64,000 bases of DNA from Rhododendron vialii (taxonomy: Eukaryota; Streptophyta; Magnoliopsida; Ericales; Ericaceae): positions 40,221,001 through 40,285,000 of the forward strand of contig NC_080557.1 in NCBI RefSeq assembly GCF_030253575.1, given 5' to 3'. Positions within the stretch are counted from its first letter, which is position 1; every line of letters begins with the position of its first letter. This document shows, piece by piece, positions 9,600-22,031 of the stretch. Under the pieces are notes generated by a model. The model was given only the letters and a program-made list of their open reading frames with translations. It searched no databases and was not told the origin of the DNA. Both the position numbers and the translations under genes were made by a program.

Positions 9600-12500
9600 A
9601 ATGAAAACTAAAGAATGCAGTCTCTGTTTTCTTAGATTTGGCTGTGTTTTTTTTTGTTGAGAAAGATTATTGGAAAAGTAATCCTTTTCTACTCTTTGTT
9701 GATGGTTAGCATCAAGATTAGCTAGTAATTTGAAGTTGTGATGTAAAGTTTAATTGGGTTTATTTTGCCTTTGTTTATTACTGTACTACTTTGTGTGTGT
9801 GTTTTGGAGAGAGCAAAGGGGAGAGATTTGCAATGGAGGGAAGCTATCAATCTGGTTTTAGCTCACTTATCTTTTTAAAAAATAGTTTGTGAGATGTTCA
9901 ATTTGATAACGCTATATTTCCTGTCTTTTTCCTTCTTTTTCATTTTTTCCCTGCACCAAGAGGTTAGTGTAAAAGAAATTCAAAAACAACCACACCAGTT
10001 TTAAATATTGTCCATGTTCAATTTTGGGCCTTTGTGGGAAGAACCCACAATAATGATCAGAATCGTTTATTTTGTAAAACTCATCGAGTAGGTTGTTCCT
10101 GTAAAAAATTTAACTTGATCGAACGTTGGGCCAATAAATCAAATCACGAGAACACACCTAGATTTTTTTACGTGGTTTGGGAAATTTTGATTTTAAACCA
10201 AATTAACGGCAACCTCATCCACTATCAATAACTAGGTTCTCTCTCGTGCAAGGCACGAATATTATGCCCGTCGAAGATAACATTTTATGGTTTGGGGTGG
10301 TATTTTGTTGGTATTAACTGCAAACTTTAAACAAGAAGAAGAACAATTAACCTACACACTGATTGCACAGTGTCGTCGAGTAGTGGTTCATGCATTCAAC
10401 AAGATGGCTATATCTTCTCAAACTGAACCTGCGCTAGTAGTGCTGGTATGAACACATCAATTTTGCCTAATCTGTGCATAAATTAGCCATTTGGTTCTCC
10501 AATACGCCGGTATCTATTATCATTACAGCCTCACGGATAATTTCATTGGCCTGATGAGCAAGATCACTTCGCTCGTTGCGAGCTTGCACACATGCTGCAA
10601 TTCGAGGTTGGCACTATGAGAACTAAGCAACTGCTTCTCTAAAGAGAACAATTCTAAAACCTCTGCATTCGCAGCAAGAGATTGGGCATAAAATCGGTTT
10701 TGATGACCTGATTAAGGGATCAATATCATCTCTTTTACACAAGGGCAACCACCCATAGAAACATCCATTCTCTCTCCTCATTAGTCTCATCCTTTGAATT
10801 CAGTTTCTGAAGCACCCGACCACAATTTTAATTGTAAATTGAACAATGCTAGAAGCTCCAATGTCCCCAGTAATTTTGGGAGCTCACCCATACCATTAAG
10901 TATAGCCTTCTTTTGATGCAACAACATATAGGAGTAAGAAAAGAAATGTAATGGATGAAATTTGAGGAAGAAGGAAAAAAGTTGAAGAGGCATTCAATAT
11001 TTCTCGTAACAAATATTTTCGACGATGACACAACTATCAATAAAAGATAGACGAACAATGCGTTTCCAAATTACATGTTCCACACCAGGAAAATAAAATC
11101 TAGAATCACAAACCAAATTGTATTTCCAACTACAATGTAATCTGGAAAAAATGCAAAAGAAGAGAAAAGATACCTGACGAAAGGTAGTCAAGAATATAAG
11201 CGCCGAGAAGTTTTATCATCTAATCCGAAGCCAAGCAGCTGCAATAGATCGCCGAACTATAAAAGAAAAAAAGAACAACATTGAAATGAGTAAATCAATA
11301 GAATGGAAAAAGCAAAAGGCATAGAGAAATAGGACAAAAAGAATGCAAGAGAGGAAATCAATCGCCGATCAAAAAAAAAAGAGAGGACATCAATCTATAA
11401 AAAATAGACAATGCGTATCATTGCTACAAATTCTAGAAAACTCCAACCAACAAAAGAACCACCTACTAAAGTCAGCAAAAAGCCACACTAAATTATGTGG
11501 CAAAACGCCCACTTTTTAAGATCAAAACATCACAATTAAAGTTCTATAATAAACAACTTTACTTGCAAAGTTTATAGGAACCAAATTTTTTCAAGAGTGA
11601 AACGACGCAACTACCCTCAAATGCCAACACACAGCAATCTCCAATTGAGCGGCAAAGTTGTTCCAAATTGGGAAATGGCAGCCGAAAAACTGCTGCTTCT
11701 TATATAAGGGTAGGACAACAAAGAACATATTTAAAAAAAAAATTCAGACAATGGTTGACAATCACATTACCAAATATTTAATGAATTGCTCTTTCGTGAT
11801 TTACACCACTAACAAAAGGATCAAAGGCTTCTTCAGCTACGTATGTCAAGGTTGTTCGAGAATCGACAATGGTTCCTTTGTTACTTGACGTGGCAAAAAC
11901 TGATGAATCTATGCCTAATGTCTATCCATTGACGGAAATGATTTCCGGGTTCAAATTATAGTGTTGCATTTATCATTGGACTTGCTCAAAAGTAAGTCTC
12001 TTGTAACCAAACGAAGTCTCTTGGAACCCTAGGAACTCTTTTGAGCAAGTCCTAGATATCAAGGAACTCTTTTAGCCCTATTTGGTGATGTATACAATAT
12101 GCGAAGTTAATTTATGCAGCCTATTTTTTTGAAACAGCAGCTTCGAACAATGCAAAAGGCAATAGTCCTTTTTCTTTTTTTTACGTCTAGTTTTGGCTAA
12201 ACATGCTACTATAGTACTATGAATGTAATTTTTTATGGGTGGGCAAAACAACTTTTTAGAACAACTTACAAAATAATAAAATATGGAAAAAAGATTCAGT
12301 TATTGAGAAACTCAAGTTGTCTAAGGTAAGGACTGAATACATTCCCTTAGGCGCAACAATGACACAAAAGAACTGATCAACACATGAGATAATCACTTAA
12401 AGTTTCAAGCTACAATTTGCAATCCAATTCTGACTTCTTTACTATTAGAAGACCAGACTTGCTACCTTAAACCATCAGTTCACATTTGAAAAGGTTTATG

Positions 12501-15440
12501 GAACTATGTTTACATTTGAATGAACCATCGTCAAACTATAATGCATGTAGATGCAGTTGGAATTGAAAATTCTCATCCATACCTCCTGCTTCGTTGCAAT
12601 CTCCTTTGTCTCTCTCTAGCTCTATATCGAGTTTTGTTCTGCAGTAAAATAATCCTCCTCCCCTTGCTTTCCAATCCATAATGTTTGAATGTAGACTACC
12701 ATTTTTTTCCCTGACAGCAAAGATATTGGAATCATGGAATTTTGATTATCAGATTGAGTTTTTCATAGAAGTATGGCAGTACGGACCTAAAGGAATTAGA
12801 TCATCAGAGTGGGTTGGAAAGAATCCACAGCGAAAACGAAAGGTATACTTGACAGAGTAAGGTGAATATTATTCTGCTGTCAATTTGGAATTTAGAGAAT
12901 GCCAGATTTAAGCTGAATTTAAGATTGCAAGGAGCTGAAGATCTAGCCTTTAAGCTCCGGCATTCGACCTTCCAACAGGTCCCTTTTAGTCAAAAACTGC
13001 AATAGATGTACAGTCCTCATCCTAACCACAAAGCCAGACAAACATATAGTCCTGGTAAGCGGTCTCACGGTAAAGAACAGGAAAAATATGAACATTTCTA
13101 TTATTGGTCTCAGAAGCAACTGTTGCCATGTTCTAAATTGATATAGAAACTTTGTGGTATTTCAGTTACAACAAATATATGAACAGAAACAATGGAGATA
13201 CCAGACATATAATGGGAAAGACGAAATGTTCCATAGAAGAGATTCAAGAGATTAGGAAAAAAGTAGTCTTCACACTAAAATCAAATTCCTTTCTTACTTT
13301 CAGAAAGGACTCTTAACTGCGAATATACATGGGACGGGAAAAAGCTGGGCCAATAGCAAGGGCTGGAAACCATAATGTGGAGTTAAGATCACAGAAATCA
13401 CAGAAGGGTCCAAAGACCAAAACCCAATTCCTTTCATAGTTAAACAAGGGAAATTCATCATTACCCAAATCTTAGAAATTCTTAAATTTGGATATTGAAG
13501 GGATGGAAAAGAGTTGTTGCTAACAGAAGTTGTCAAGTCTACTTTCAAAGTCCACACTTGAACCAAACAATCAGTTTGTTACCTACTGAAGACCAAGTAA
13601 ATTCTAATGTCAAAAGCATGAATAGCACAATTCAAAAAAGCTATATCAAACTTCAATAACATATTTTCATTTCCAACAACAGTTTGATTAGGCGGCTTGT
13701 CATGGTGTTTCAGATCAGCTACTAAACCAAACCAACGAAATCCACTTTGATCTGACCGAAATAGGGCAAACCCCTGTGGGCATTTGAAGTTTTAAATCTA
13801 CAAAACCTATGAAACCACACTTTTTACAAATGCAAATATACGGAAGAGTAAGCGATTATACCTTCCGTCGCCAAGGAACAGGGCTCTGTCACTGCTTTTC
13901 AGTATCCTTGCACCCTATTGATCACTGTACAGTGAACATATCTTTCAGAGAAAAAGGAAGAAATAGACATGACAAAGATTAGCCCAACTAATGAGTAAAT
14001 CATTTTAAAAAAGACCCACTGGAAGCTGTATACTAATGTGTCCCCACAAAATGGGCTATTGGTGGCTTCACACTTCCTTAACAAACTGGTACATCGACAG
14101 AGATACAATCTAAAATCGACAATGCAGCACAAAAAATTCATCTTTGCAAGGAAAAACCCACCAGCAAGCACATTATAAGAATTCAAATTGAACCAAAACA
14201 TGCATACCAAGTAAAAATTTCGTAAAACCAGTCAAAAGTAAGCCTCTCCTACTTCAAATTCTGATAAAGAATTAGGGAATACATGCGTACGGTCAGCCAC
14301 ACCAAACAATGTATGGATCTTATAACGACAACTCATGAGTTCTTAATCAGCCTTGAAAAAGGAATGATACCGGCGAGAATGTATTAAAATTATAAGGGAT
14401 AATCAACAGTCAACACCATCAACCATTCCTACTAAGTAACCCAACAAAATGTGATTATGCAACAAAATGTTAACTTTTTAATCTGCCTAGTGATCTAATT
14501 GATTACCCACCAATGGATCTAATTGATTTTGCCTGGGCTAAATAGGAAGCATGTGCCGCTTTCCTAATCAAAAGATAGGAGAGCAACCTATTTCAACAAA
14601 TGAATTTGCAAACTTAGAGAACCCTATATTTCAGTAATGTCTATTCAACCGTTTCTGACTAATGCAGTCTCCCTCAGTTCAAAATCACATACACTGTATA
14701 ATAACAGATTATTCGTGCCACGTTCCTGGGAAAAAAAGAAGAAGATTACCCATGCCTAAAGGCACCTCCCAAAACATACAAAGCGAAACTAAGTGGATCA
14801 ATATCTGGCACTATATATAATATCCACCAAAATCAACCATCATCTCAAAATCTACTTTTCTCACTTGAAGATAGGTAGAATAAGTATCACATTCCAGTCT
14901 TTCAAATTTCCCAAAGCATTCAAAAGTCGAACATACCTTCCGAATGGCGCACCGGTTTCCCTTGCCAAAATCGGTAGCCAGCAAAATACCTTCCGAACAA
15001 TGCACCAGTTTTTCTTGCGAAAATCAGTAACAATATTACCTTTTACATTTGATGCTTCTTATTATTAATGGTAGGATAAGAGGAAAAACTAAAATTACTT
15101 CAAGCACGAAGAAAAAGAGCAAGACACAATAGAACACACCGCACACTGAACAAACCAGGGAAAATAGCAAACAAAAGAAACGCTGCAGAACCAACCACCA
15201 AACCCAAAACCCACACCCGGAAAACCTAACACAGCTTCGATGCACAACAAGGGAAATATTCAGAGAAACGTACCCACGACATTCATAACCATAAACAGTA
15301 ATCACAAACAGTCCGACACTCGCAAACAAGTACAACCGATAGCTCGGGGCTAAATAAAAGTAAACCCCCCAAAAATGCCGAATATTACCAAAAAAAACAA
15401 CCTACACAAGAGATTTAAGAGCATTCACCTCATATCGGAG
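9600..15440. other. Long gene-poor stretch
   Basis: No coding gene I can support. Near 10140-10260 a piece (CACGAGAACACACCTAG, ACGTGGTTTGGG) resembles a worn Copia-type LTR. Several minus-strand stretches end in CGGAAG followed by gtat (near 13862, 14933 and 14990) and could be exons of a minus-strand noncoding transcript starting near 15750. ORFs at 13300-13566, 13899-14210 and 15036-15335 (all minus) show no family pattern. Confidence 0.35.
14931..15050. repeat. Diverged tandem duplication, about 57 bp
   Basis: ATACCTTCCGAATGGCGCAC followed by CGGTTTCCCTTGCCAAAATC is repeated directly as ATACCTTCCGAACAATGCAC followed by CAGTTTTTCTTGCGAAAATC. On the minus strand both copies end CGGAAG followed by gtat, like a splice donor. 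Confidence 0.65.
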
Positions 15441-15775
15441 GACGACACAGCAACCACATGCACATAAGAAGGAGCAAAGGAGAGAGAAAACATCAGAAGA
15501 GAGCAAGTACCAACCCTTTTGTGGCACAGTGCCCATACCGGAGGAGCTGGTCATGGGTGATTCAGGGTGAAGGAGGAAAAGATGGAGCGGGCGTCATCAG
15601 GGGTGAGTTGGGGGGCGGCAGCGAGGAGATCGGGTTGTTGGCCGGTGTCGTGGTGCGACGCAGTGGCGATGGATCCGAGGGCCAGAGAGGGAGTGAACAG
15701 AGAGAGAAGAGAGAGGGAGGCGACTGAGTGGTGCTCTGAATGGATATGAACAGGACACGTCATATATAAGGAAAA
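15440..15775 (-). promoter_or_regulatory. Candidate minus-strand promoter and first exon
   Basis: Read on the minus strand, TTATATATGACG near 15765 resembles a TATA box. About 30 bp later begins a C/T-rich, GC-richer segment running to about 15530, unlike the AT-rich surroundings, which looks like a plant 5' leader or first exon. An open frame crosses it but starts upstream of the TATA motif and matches nothing I recognise. A short ATG frame (MTSSSGMGTVPQKG) opens near 15554. It could lead a noncoding RNA. Confidence 0.3.
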
Positions 15776-18416
15776 GGAAGCAAAATGACAGAACCACCCC
15801 TGGCGGCCTGGGCAATCCGTAAAATGGGCAAAATTAAAGGGCAAATCAGTCCCAAATCGAAATTACCTCCGAAAAACTCCTCCTTTATATATAGGAGGAG
15901 GATATATAGGAGGAGGATAAGTCCTAACGAACTACCTATCCACTTACATCAAACAAATTACGGTGGATATTAAACAAATATCCAATGGATTTACATTGTA
16001 CCCGATCAAACCGTGAATATCTCGCTTTCTTTGAGAAGATTCAAGCGCTATGCGACTAGTAAAAACATACCACCGATATAGTGGAACTCTCCTAGGACTT
16101 GTCTCCTCCAAGATACAATAGTCCGACTTAACGTTGTGTTGGCTCAAACCATCTTGAACAATTAGGTTAGAACCCAACTTTAATGAACCAAAAGAAAAAA
16201 TAGGGACCAAATTAATCTGAAAAGTGGTACACTAAACCAAAAGATTGACCAACTTTATTAACCATGTACTTAGTGCTAATCATTCAAGATGTTTAGGGTA
16301 ATTGCTCCACCCTCCAAGTATCATTTCCAAATTAATTGATGTTTTAAACCTTATGATTGGCAATGCATGATGCCTGCAGACGAAACTGCTAATCATGAAA
16401 AAATCTTTGTAGTCTGTCGCTTAATGTTGCATGGTGCATATGAAAAGAGATATAGAGACAAAATTAAACTCTTTCAGTTTATATATATTAATACTGTATT
16501 AGGAGGTTAGATACATCCATTGTTTTTTTTGTCCTTATAATTAACCAAACTACTTAAATTAACCATATGTTTACCTTCGCAGTATGTGCTGCCTTGGAGC
16601 CTCCTAGTAGATATGTTCCGTGTATGGATTTGGATAGTTTTAGTTCATTCTTGTATATTTTGACGAAATTTTTGTAGCCTTCAGGCTTTTGATATGAAAT
16701 GAGATTGTTGTTTGATAAAATAAATAAGACAAACTTTATTAGGAGGTTAGATGCATCCAAAGCAAGCTTTTGTTTGCATTATAGTGTCACGTACCTTTCC
16801 AGTTTTTTTTTTTAAATTTTAAAAAGTGGTTTTCATTTCAAGCCCGTGATAGAATTACATGCCACCTAGCTCTCAACAGTCGAGTCCACTTAGGTTCTAG
16901 AAGAAAATTTGAGTTTTGTTCGGATAAATATGTTCACCCAATAAAACTTTGTAAAAGTGAAAACGGAAGTAAAACGAAATGTGTTTGTATTAGCTTAAGT
17001 TCATAGATTGAGAGAATGAACCAAGACTTGATATTTTATGCATTATATATATTCTCTAGAGTCCTAGACTTATTGTCCCTTACATTGATGAGTTATGGTA
17101 GCGTTATACATTATACTCCTAAATGACAGTATTAATAAGATAGAGAGAGAGAACCGAGAGCTTAAATGCTTTCCAAAAGAATGGAAAGCATTTAAGATAT
17201 TTCAAACCGAGAGCTTAAGAGCGAGCAAATCCTAAGACTATCGCGCCACACGAGAAACATTATTGTGTCTTAGTGAAAGTGTATATATATATATATAATG
17301 TACTATATATATAATGTACTCTTGCAATAAATCTCAGGGTTTTCGAATCAGATTTGATGCCTATTGTTTGTACCATATTTCACCGCCTGTCGATCGACCG
17401 AAAGGTGGCGTTTATGGGAATGCTTCCTATTTTATTATTTCGTATTAATAATATAACTAGTTTTATTTGTTTGTATTTTAATAAAGTGCAGGACACTTGT
17501 CATCGTCCTACACACTTTGAAGTTGAAGAGAAGTTATTTGGACAAGTGGCATGCTCCTACACATTTTGGAGTTTGTGGGAAGTTATTTGGACACTTGGAA
17601 GATGATGAAGAGTAGTGAGAAGTTAGGAAGTTATTTCCTACACATTGTATTTTCTATAAATAGCCTCTTTTGGCTTCATTGTAAACTCCTTCAACAAATC
17701 AACTTTGTTATAAATTTTTGTCCACCAACCCATTCGGGTTATAACTAGGAGTAGGAGTAGAATTAACTTAATTTTCTTACTTTCGATGGGGATCCGTCCT
17801 TTTTGATTGTAAATCTACCTTGGAAAAATAACAAAGTCCATTTGTTATTTTTCTTCCACTTCACCCCACTTCACTAAACCATCAATCCACTCCGCCCAAT
17901 CGATGGGTCGATTCCGTTCTTGAAGATTGGCGGGTGACGGTTTTCTTTTACGAGTCAATTCATCACCACCAAAAAATTGCATTTGATTCATTCGCCATTT
18001 CTTTTCCGGTGAAGTCCTGAAATACGGCAAGGAACCTCAAATCCGTTTGTGGAGACAAGCCGCATTCGCCTTTATTTTTGTTGTTGGCTTTGTTTCCCGA
18101 AATCTCCGTCGATTTCGATCGAGGGAAAAATTGGTAAACACCTACTCGATCAGACGATAGCAACCTTCATTGAAGCTGTGTACTTGTATTTCCAAATTTT
18201 TATCGGTTGTATTTGAACAAGTAGATCATATATACTCTACATACTAAGCATATGTATTTTGTCTTAAAAACCATCCAACCCCCAATTCAAAATTTCTAGA
18301 TTTTTGATTTTTTTTTCATAAAAATAGAGAAAGGGAGAGGGGGGAGAGAAATACGTGGAAAGGAGAGAGAGAAACCTTGTGGGGGAGGATGTGAATATGC
18401 AGGGGAAAAATAATTA
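15776..18416. other. Gene-poor DNA with possible LTR-type remnant
   Basis: Contains a short tandem repeat of TATATAGGAGGAGGA at 15888-15918, direct copies of AGGAGGTTAGATRCATCCA 240 bp apart (16501 and 16741), an AT microsatellite near 17283-17320, and at about 17460-17760 a segment (CCTACACA motifs, TATAAATAGCCTC, TTCATTGTAAACTCC) that resembles a Copia-type LTR fossil. Minus ORFs at 17845-18163 match no family I recognise. Confidence 0.35.
17161..17196. repeat. Perfect 14-bp inverted repeat hairpin
   Basis: CTTAAATGCTTTCC at 17161-17174 and GGAAAGCATTTAAG at 17183-17196 are exact reverse complements with an 8-base loop. ACCGAGAGCTTAA occurs on both sides. Confidence 0.8.
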
Positions 18417-18657
18417 GGCCCCGTTTCGATTTCTTAAAAAATGAAATTCTAAAAAAATAAGATAATTTCAAGCTCAAAAATACGTGTTTACACAAATAAT
18501 TTTTTTATCAATATGAATTTTGTTTGATAAATCTCATTGAGATCTTTTAAACGGTGCAAAAAAAAATTGAAATATTATTTTTCATTTTCGTTATAAATGA
18601 GTTTAAAATTACATTCTTTTTAACAAAGAAGGTTTAGAAAGAAAGCGGAACGGGGCC
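18417..18657. mobile_element. Short TIR element, GGCCCCGTTT family
   Basis: Starts GGCCCCGTTTCGATTTC and ends GAAAGCGGAACGGGGCC, 241 bp, AT-rich interior with CAAGCTCAAAAATACGTGTT. TA bases flank both ends. A relative at 20489-20732 shares the ends and interior motifs, so both belong to one MITE family. Superfamily uncertain. Confidence 0.6.
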
Positions 18658-19073
18658 TAAGATCTCTGGAATACCGTCGACGTGACGCCTTCTTCACCAC
18701 ACATGTTTTTCAATATGTAGAACGTGAATAAATGCTAGCGTGCATTGAACACGGAACATAAAAAAAAAAATTGAATTATTTTTTTTATCAAATACTATTT
18801 TGTTGATCCCTTTAATATGCAAGGCCCAAAAAAACCAACCAATGTGATATTTTTTATCCCGTGCATCAAACGGTCACACACGTTAGTGAGATTGAAGCGA
18901 ATGGTATGCCAAAGTATTCCAATTATTTTTATCCATTCAACACTGGAACGAAGTTTTCAAGCAAGTTTGGAGATGTGAAAAGGTCGGCTAGACTATCAAT
19001 CCATTATTGAACACTTCCGTTGTGGTTGTAATTTGGTTTTCAACATTCATCTTTCTATTTCCCTCCTGTATGT

Positions 19074-19412
19074 ATAAAGAGGAGGACGACTATTCGCAGT
19101 CCCGTATTTTCTCCCTTAACCCACTACATTTCGGTAAATAGTTGTTGAAAATCATACATAATATTTCGGTAAATAGCTGTTGAAAATAAGATTATATTTC
19201 GGTAACTACATGTTGAAAATATGTTCAACCTTCGGTAAACAATTGCTGAACATACATTTTCGATAAATAGCTGTGGAAAAAAATATTATATTTTGGTAAT
19301 TATATGCTGAAAATGTAACTCAATTTCGGTAACTAACTGTCGAGTATAATTGGAAATTTTTAACGACCTAAGGGAGAAAATATGGCGTTGCGAATAGTTG
19401 CCCCATAAAGAG
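19074..19412. mobile_element. hAT-type MITE containing a minisatellite
   Basis: Direct 8-bp repeats ATAAAGAG at 19074-19081 and 19405-19412 flank an element of 323 bp. Its ends are imperfect inverted repeats sharing ACTATTCGCA and TATTTTCTCCCTTA. The middle (about 19125-19350) is a tandem array of roughly six to seven units on the theme TTTCGGTAAATAGCTGTTGA followed by AAAT, each about 30-40 bp. The eight-base duplication points to the hAT superfamily. Confidence 0.65.
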
Positions 19413-19511
19413 TGAGTTGGGTTTTGTTTCAGATTTGGTACGGCGATATTACCAAAACACCCTTCACGGTTTAGTACGGAAATTTTACCGTAGAGCCCCC
19501 GCTAAACTCTG

Positions 19512-19874
19512 TTAGAGCATCTCCAGTCCATCTCTATTTCTCCAAAATAGAGGATGGATGTGACACATTAAGGGGAGATTTTATAATTTATTCTCTTTTT
19601 TCTTCATTTTTTGTAATTTTTGGAAGAATTTTTGAGGGACCCACCGTCCTTTTTAGAGTTTGGTCCTCTAAAAGTAAATTTGGTCCTCTAAAAATGGAGG
19701 ATCAAAAGTAAATTTGGAGTACAAAATTCCTCCAAAACTCTAAAAAGGATGATGGGTCCCTCAAAGATTCTCCCAAAAAGTACAAAAAGTGAAGAAAAAA
19801 TAGAATAAATTACAAAATCTCCCCTCAATGTGTTACATCCATCCTCTATTTTGGATGGATTGGAGATGCTCTTA
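19512..19874. mobile_element. GAGCATCTCC fold-back MITE, first of a tandem pair
   Basis: Element 19515-19871 begins GAGCATCTCCAGTCCATC and ends with the inverse GATGGATTGGAGATGCTC. TTA flanks it on both sides (19512-19514 and 19872-19874). The two halves are near-complete inverted copies (TCCTCTAAAA, GGGACCCACC/GGTGGG-like arms), so a transcript would fold into one long hairpin. PIF/Harbinger (Tourist) type by its TTA duplication. Confidence 0.8.
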
Positions 19875-20388
19875 GAGCATCTCCAATGTACTCTCCATTC
19901 CTCTATTTCTCTATTTGAGAGGATCATTTTTGGAGGAAATATCATTCCAACCCATCCTCTATTTTCTCTTTCATTTAAGAGGATCAAGTTTGGTACTCCA
20001 AATATGGAGGATGGAGAAAAAAATGGAGGATGTCCTCCATTTCACTATTCACCCTCACCAAATCCCATTTTGTTCATCAAAATAGTTTTGATACACTAAT
20101 CCTTTATAAAATTGGTACCAATCAAAAGATATGTACAATATCTTCAAAATAAGACCCATATTGAGTATTTTTTTAATGAAGTTAGAAAAATAAAAATTTG
20201 AGTTTTGGAGGGAAAGTGGGGAAATTTGAGATTTGGGATGAATTTTTAAAGAAATAGAAGTAGAAATAGAGTATTGGGTTGGAGTTAGATTTCTTCCAAA
20301 ATCACTTTTGTAATAAAATATATTATTTTGATACTCTCAAATAAAGAAATGAAGACAAAAATAAAGTATTGGATTGGAGATGCTCTTA
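19872..20388. mobile_element. GAGCATCTCC MITE, second of a tandem pair
   Basis: Element 19875-20385 begins GAGCATCTCCAATGTACTC and ends GATTGGAGATGCTC, with TTA at 19872-19874 and 20386-20388. It shares the middle TTA with the preceding element, so the two sit directly head to tail. Terminal sequences match; the interior differs and holds AT-rich filler. Confidence 0.8.
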
Positions 20389-20488
20389 TTCCTCTTCGAT
20401 CCCCCCACTTTCTCTCCTCAGTCCGCGAGTGTTTTTCGGTTGTAACTCCCATTTTCTTCCCCAAATTCATAAAAAGTGAAGACCTCTC

Positions 20489-20732
20489 AGGCTCCGTTCC
20501 AGAACACCTTCTTAAAAAATAAATACTTATTTCACATTTTTAAACTCAAAAATAATATAAATAAAAAATTAATTTTCAATTTTTTTTCACTGTATAAAAG
20601 ATTTCAATGAGATCTATCAAACAAACAAGATCCATATTGATAGAAAAATTATTTACGTAAACACATGATTTTTGAGCTTGAAATTGCCTTCTTAAAAAAT
20701 AAGTACTTATTTCCGTTTTCGGAACGGGGCCT
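20489..20732. mobile_element. Short TIR element, GGCCCCGTT family, second copy
   Basis: Begins AGGCTCCGTTCC and ends GGAACGGGGCCT, 244 bp. Interior motifs TTCTTAAAAAATAAGTACTT and TTTTTGAGCTTGAAATT match the 18417-18657 element in inverted or direct order. Target duplication not evident. Confidence 0.6.
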
Positions 20733-21557
20733 CGTTCTCTAGCTATCGAGGATCCGGAAGAACCACGAAGAAACTCTTTGTTGTGAACAATAAATCCCGA
20801 TCTGTAGCGCACTGTAGCACGAAACACCACCGGGCCACAACTACACAACCGGGCACGACTCACACCGTCATGCAATCGCTCCCATTCTTCTGCGCATTTC
20901 TGGCTTGATTCTGCTTGCAAGACGCCCAGGTCAGTTCGCTTACTGCAGTCTGAGACTCCAATTTCATGATGGAAACTCCAATTCCCTTGTTTTTTGGCTT
21001 CTATTTATTTGCATGTACCATTTATATTCTTCAAAGAAGGAAAAATCTAGAGAAAAGGAAGTCTGCATTTCTATGTTGGCTACGTTTTGCTTCAATTGAC
21101 TTGTTCAGTTTGATGATGAAGACTCCAATTTCCTTCGCTTCAATAAATTAGGGGTTTGGCTCAGTTTTCGTTCCCATTTTTAGGTTAATTGAAAAAGAGC
21201 AGTCCAGCTAATGATGTTTCTATTACGTTTACGTACTTCGCTCTTTCTTTTGATATTTTCCAAAATTGTGTTCCATTGTAAGGAACTACATGAGGTTTCT
21301 ACATCTGATTTAGTAATATAGTGATGGGTACCAGGTGTTTGTTCTATTGCCTCAATGAGTATGCCAATATGTTGGAAGTATTGAAGTCAATATCATCAGG
21401 TAACATAGAAATTAGAGTACATGGCATTGGATTTCCCACAGCGAATTTAATGAAATTAGGAATTGAAAAGTTGTGGCCTCGAGTGATTACTTAAATCCAC
21501 TTCCATCTCTTTCATTTCTACATCAGTTGGGCAATGTGGTCAGCATGAGTGCAAGCA
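20733..21557 (+). other. Possible upstream leader exon, otherwise no gene
   Basis: The segment up to about 20930 is GC-richer than its surroundings and ends AAGACGCCCAG followed by gtcagt, like a 5' leader exon with splice donor. It could belong to a far-upstream start of the acyltransferase gene at 24353; a second leader-like exon may end at about 23810 (GTTCAAG followed by gtgagc). Not provable here. Confidence 0.25.
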
Positions 21558-22031
21558 GAATGGATCAATGTTCTGAATACGGAATACCGTACCGGTCAGG
21601 GTACCGGTTTTCTACTGGTACGGTACGTACCGGTATCGGTCAAATACAGGGTACGGTTTCGGATTGATCGCTATTAGTATTATTTTCCTACTTAAAAGAA
21701 TTTATAGTATAATATACACTTTTTTAAAATAAATAAAAAATAAAAAATCCGGTATTTGTCCGGTACCATCCGGTAATTGCCCGGTACCGTCCGGTAATTG
21801 CCCGGTACCATCCGGTATTTTCCCGGTACTGGCCGGTATTGTCCTGTACTTGAAGAAAAAAATAAATTTAAAAGTAGTCCGGTATTGGCCGGTACTGACC
21901 GGTATGTCCAGTACCGACCGGTACAGCCGGTACCGACCGGTATTTGAGCCGAAACGGAATTAGAGGTGTAGGGTATCGGATTCTGTCAAAAACAGTACGT
22001 ACCGGCCGGTATTGATAACATTGGAATGGAT
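21558..22031. mobile_element. hAT-type MITE made of CCGGTA repeats
   Basis: Perfect 8-bp direct repeats GAATGGAT at 21558-21565 and 22024-22031. Element 21566-22023 (458 bp) starts CAATGTTCTGAATACGG and ends CCGGTATTGATAACATTG, inverted ends with a few differences. The interior is packed with CCGGTA, GGTACC and TACCGG motifs in both orientations, so the element is self-complementary throughout. A worn relative lies at 58850-58938. Confidence 0.8.

Noticed and set aside
15551-15844. 97-codon minus-strand ORF near 15.7 kb as a protein gene
   Set aside because: Its start lies upstream of the TATA-like motif, and no domain or continuing exon was found.
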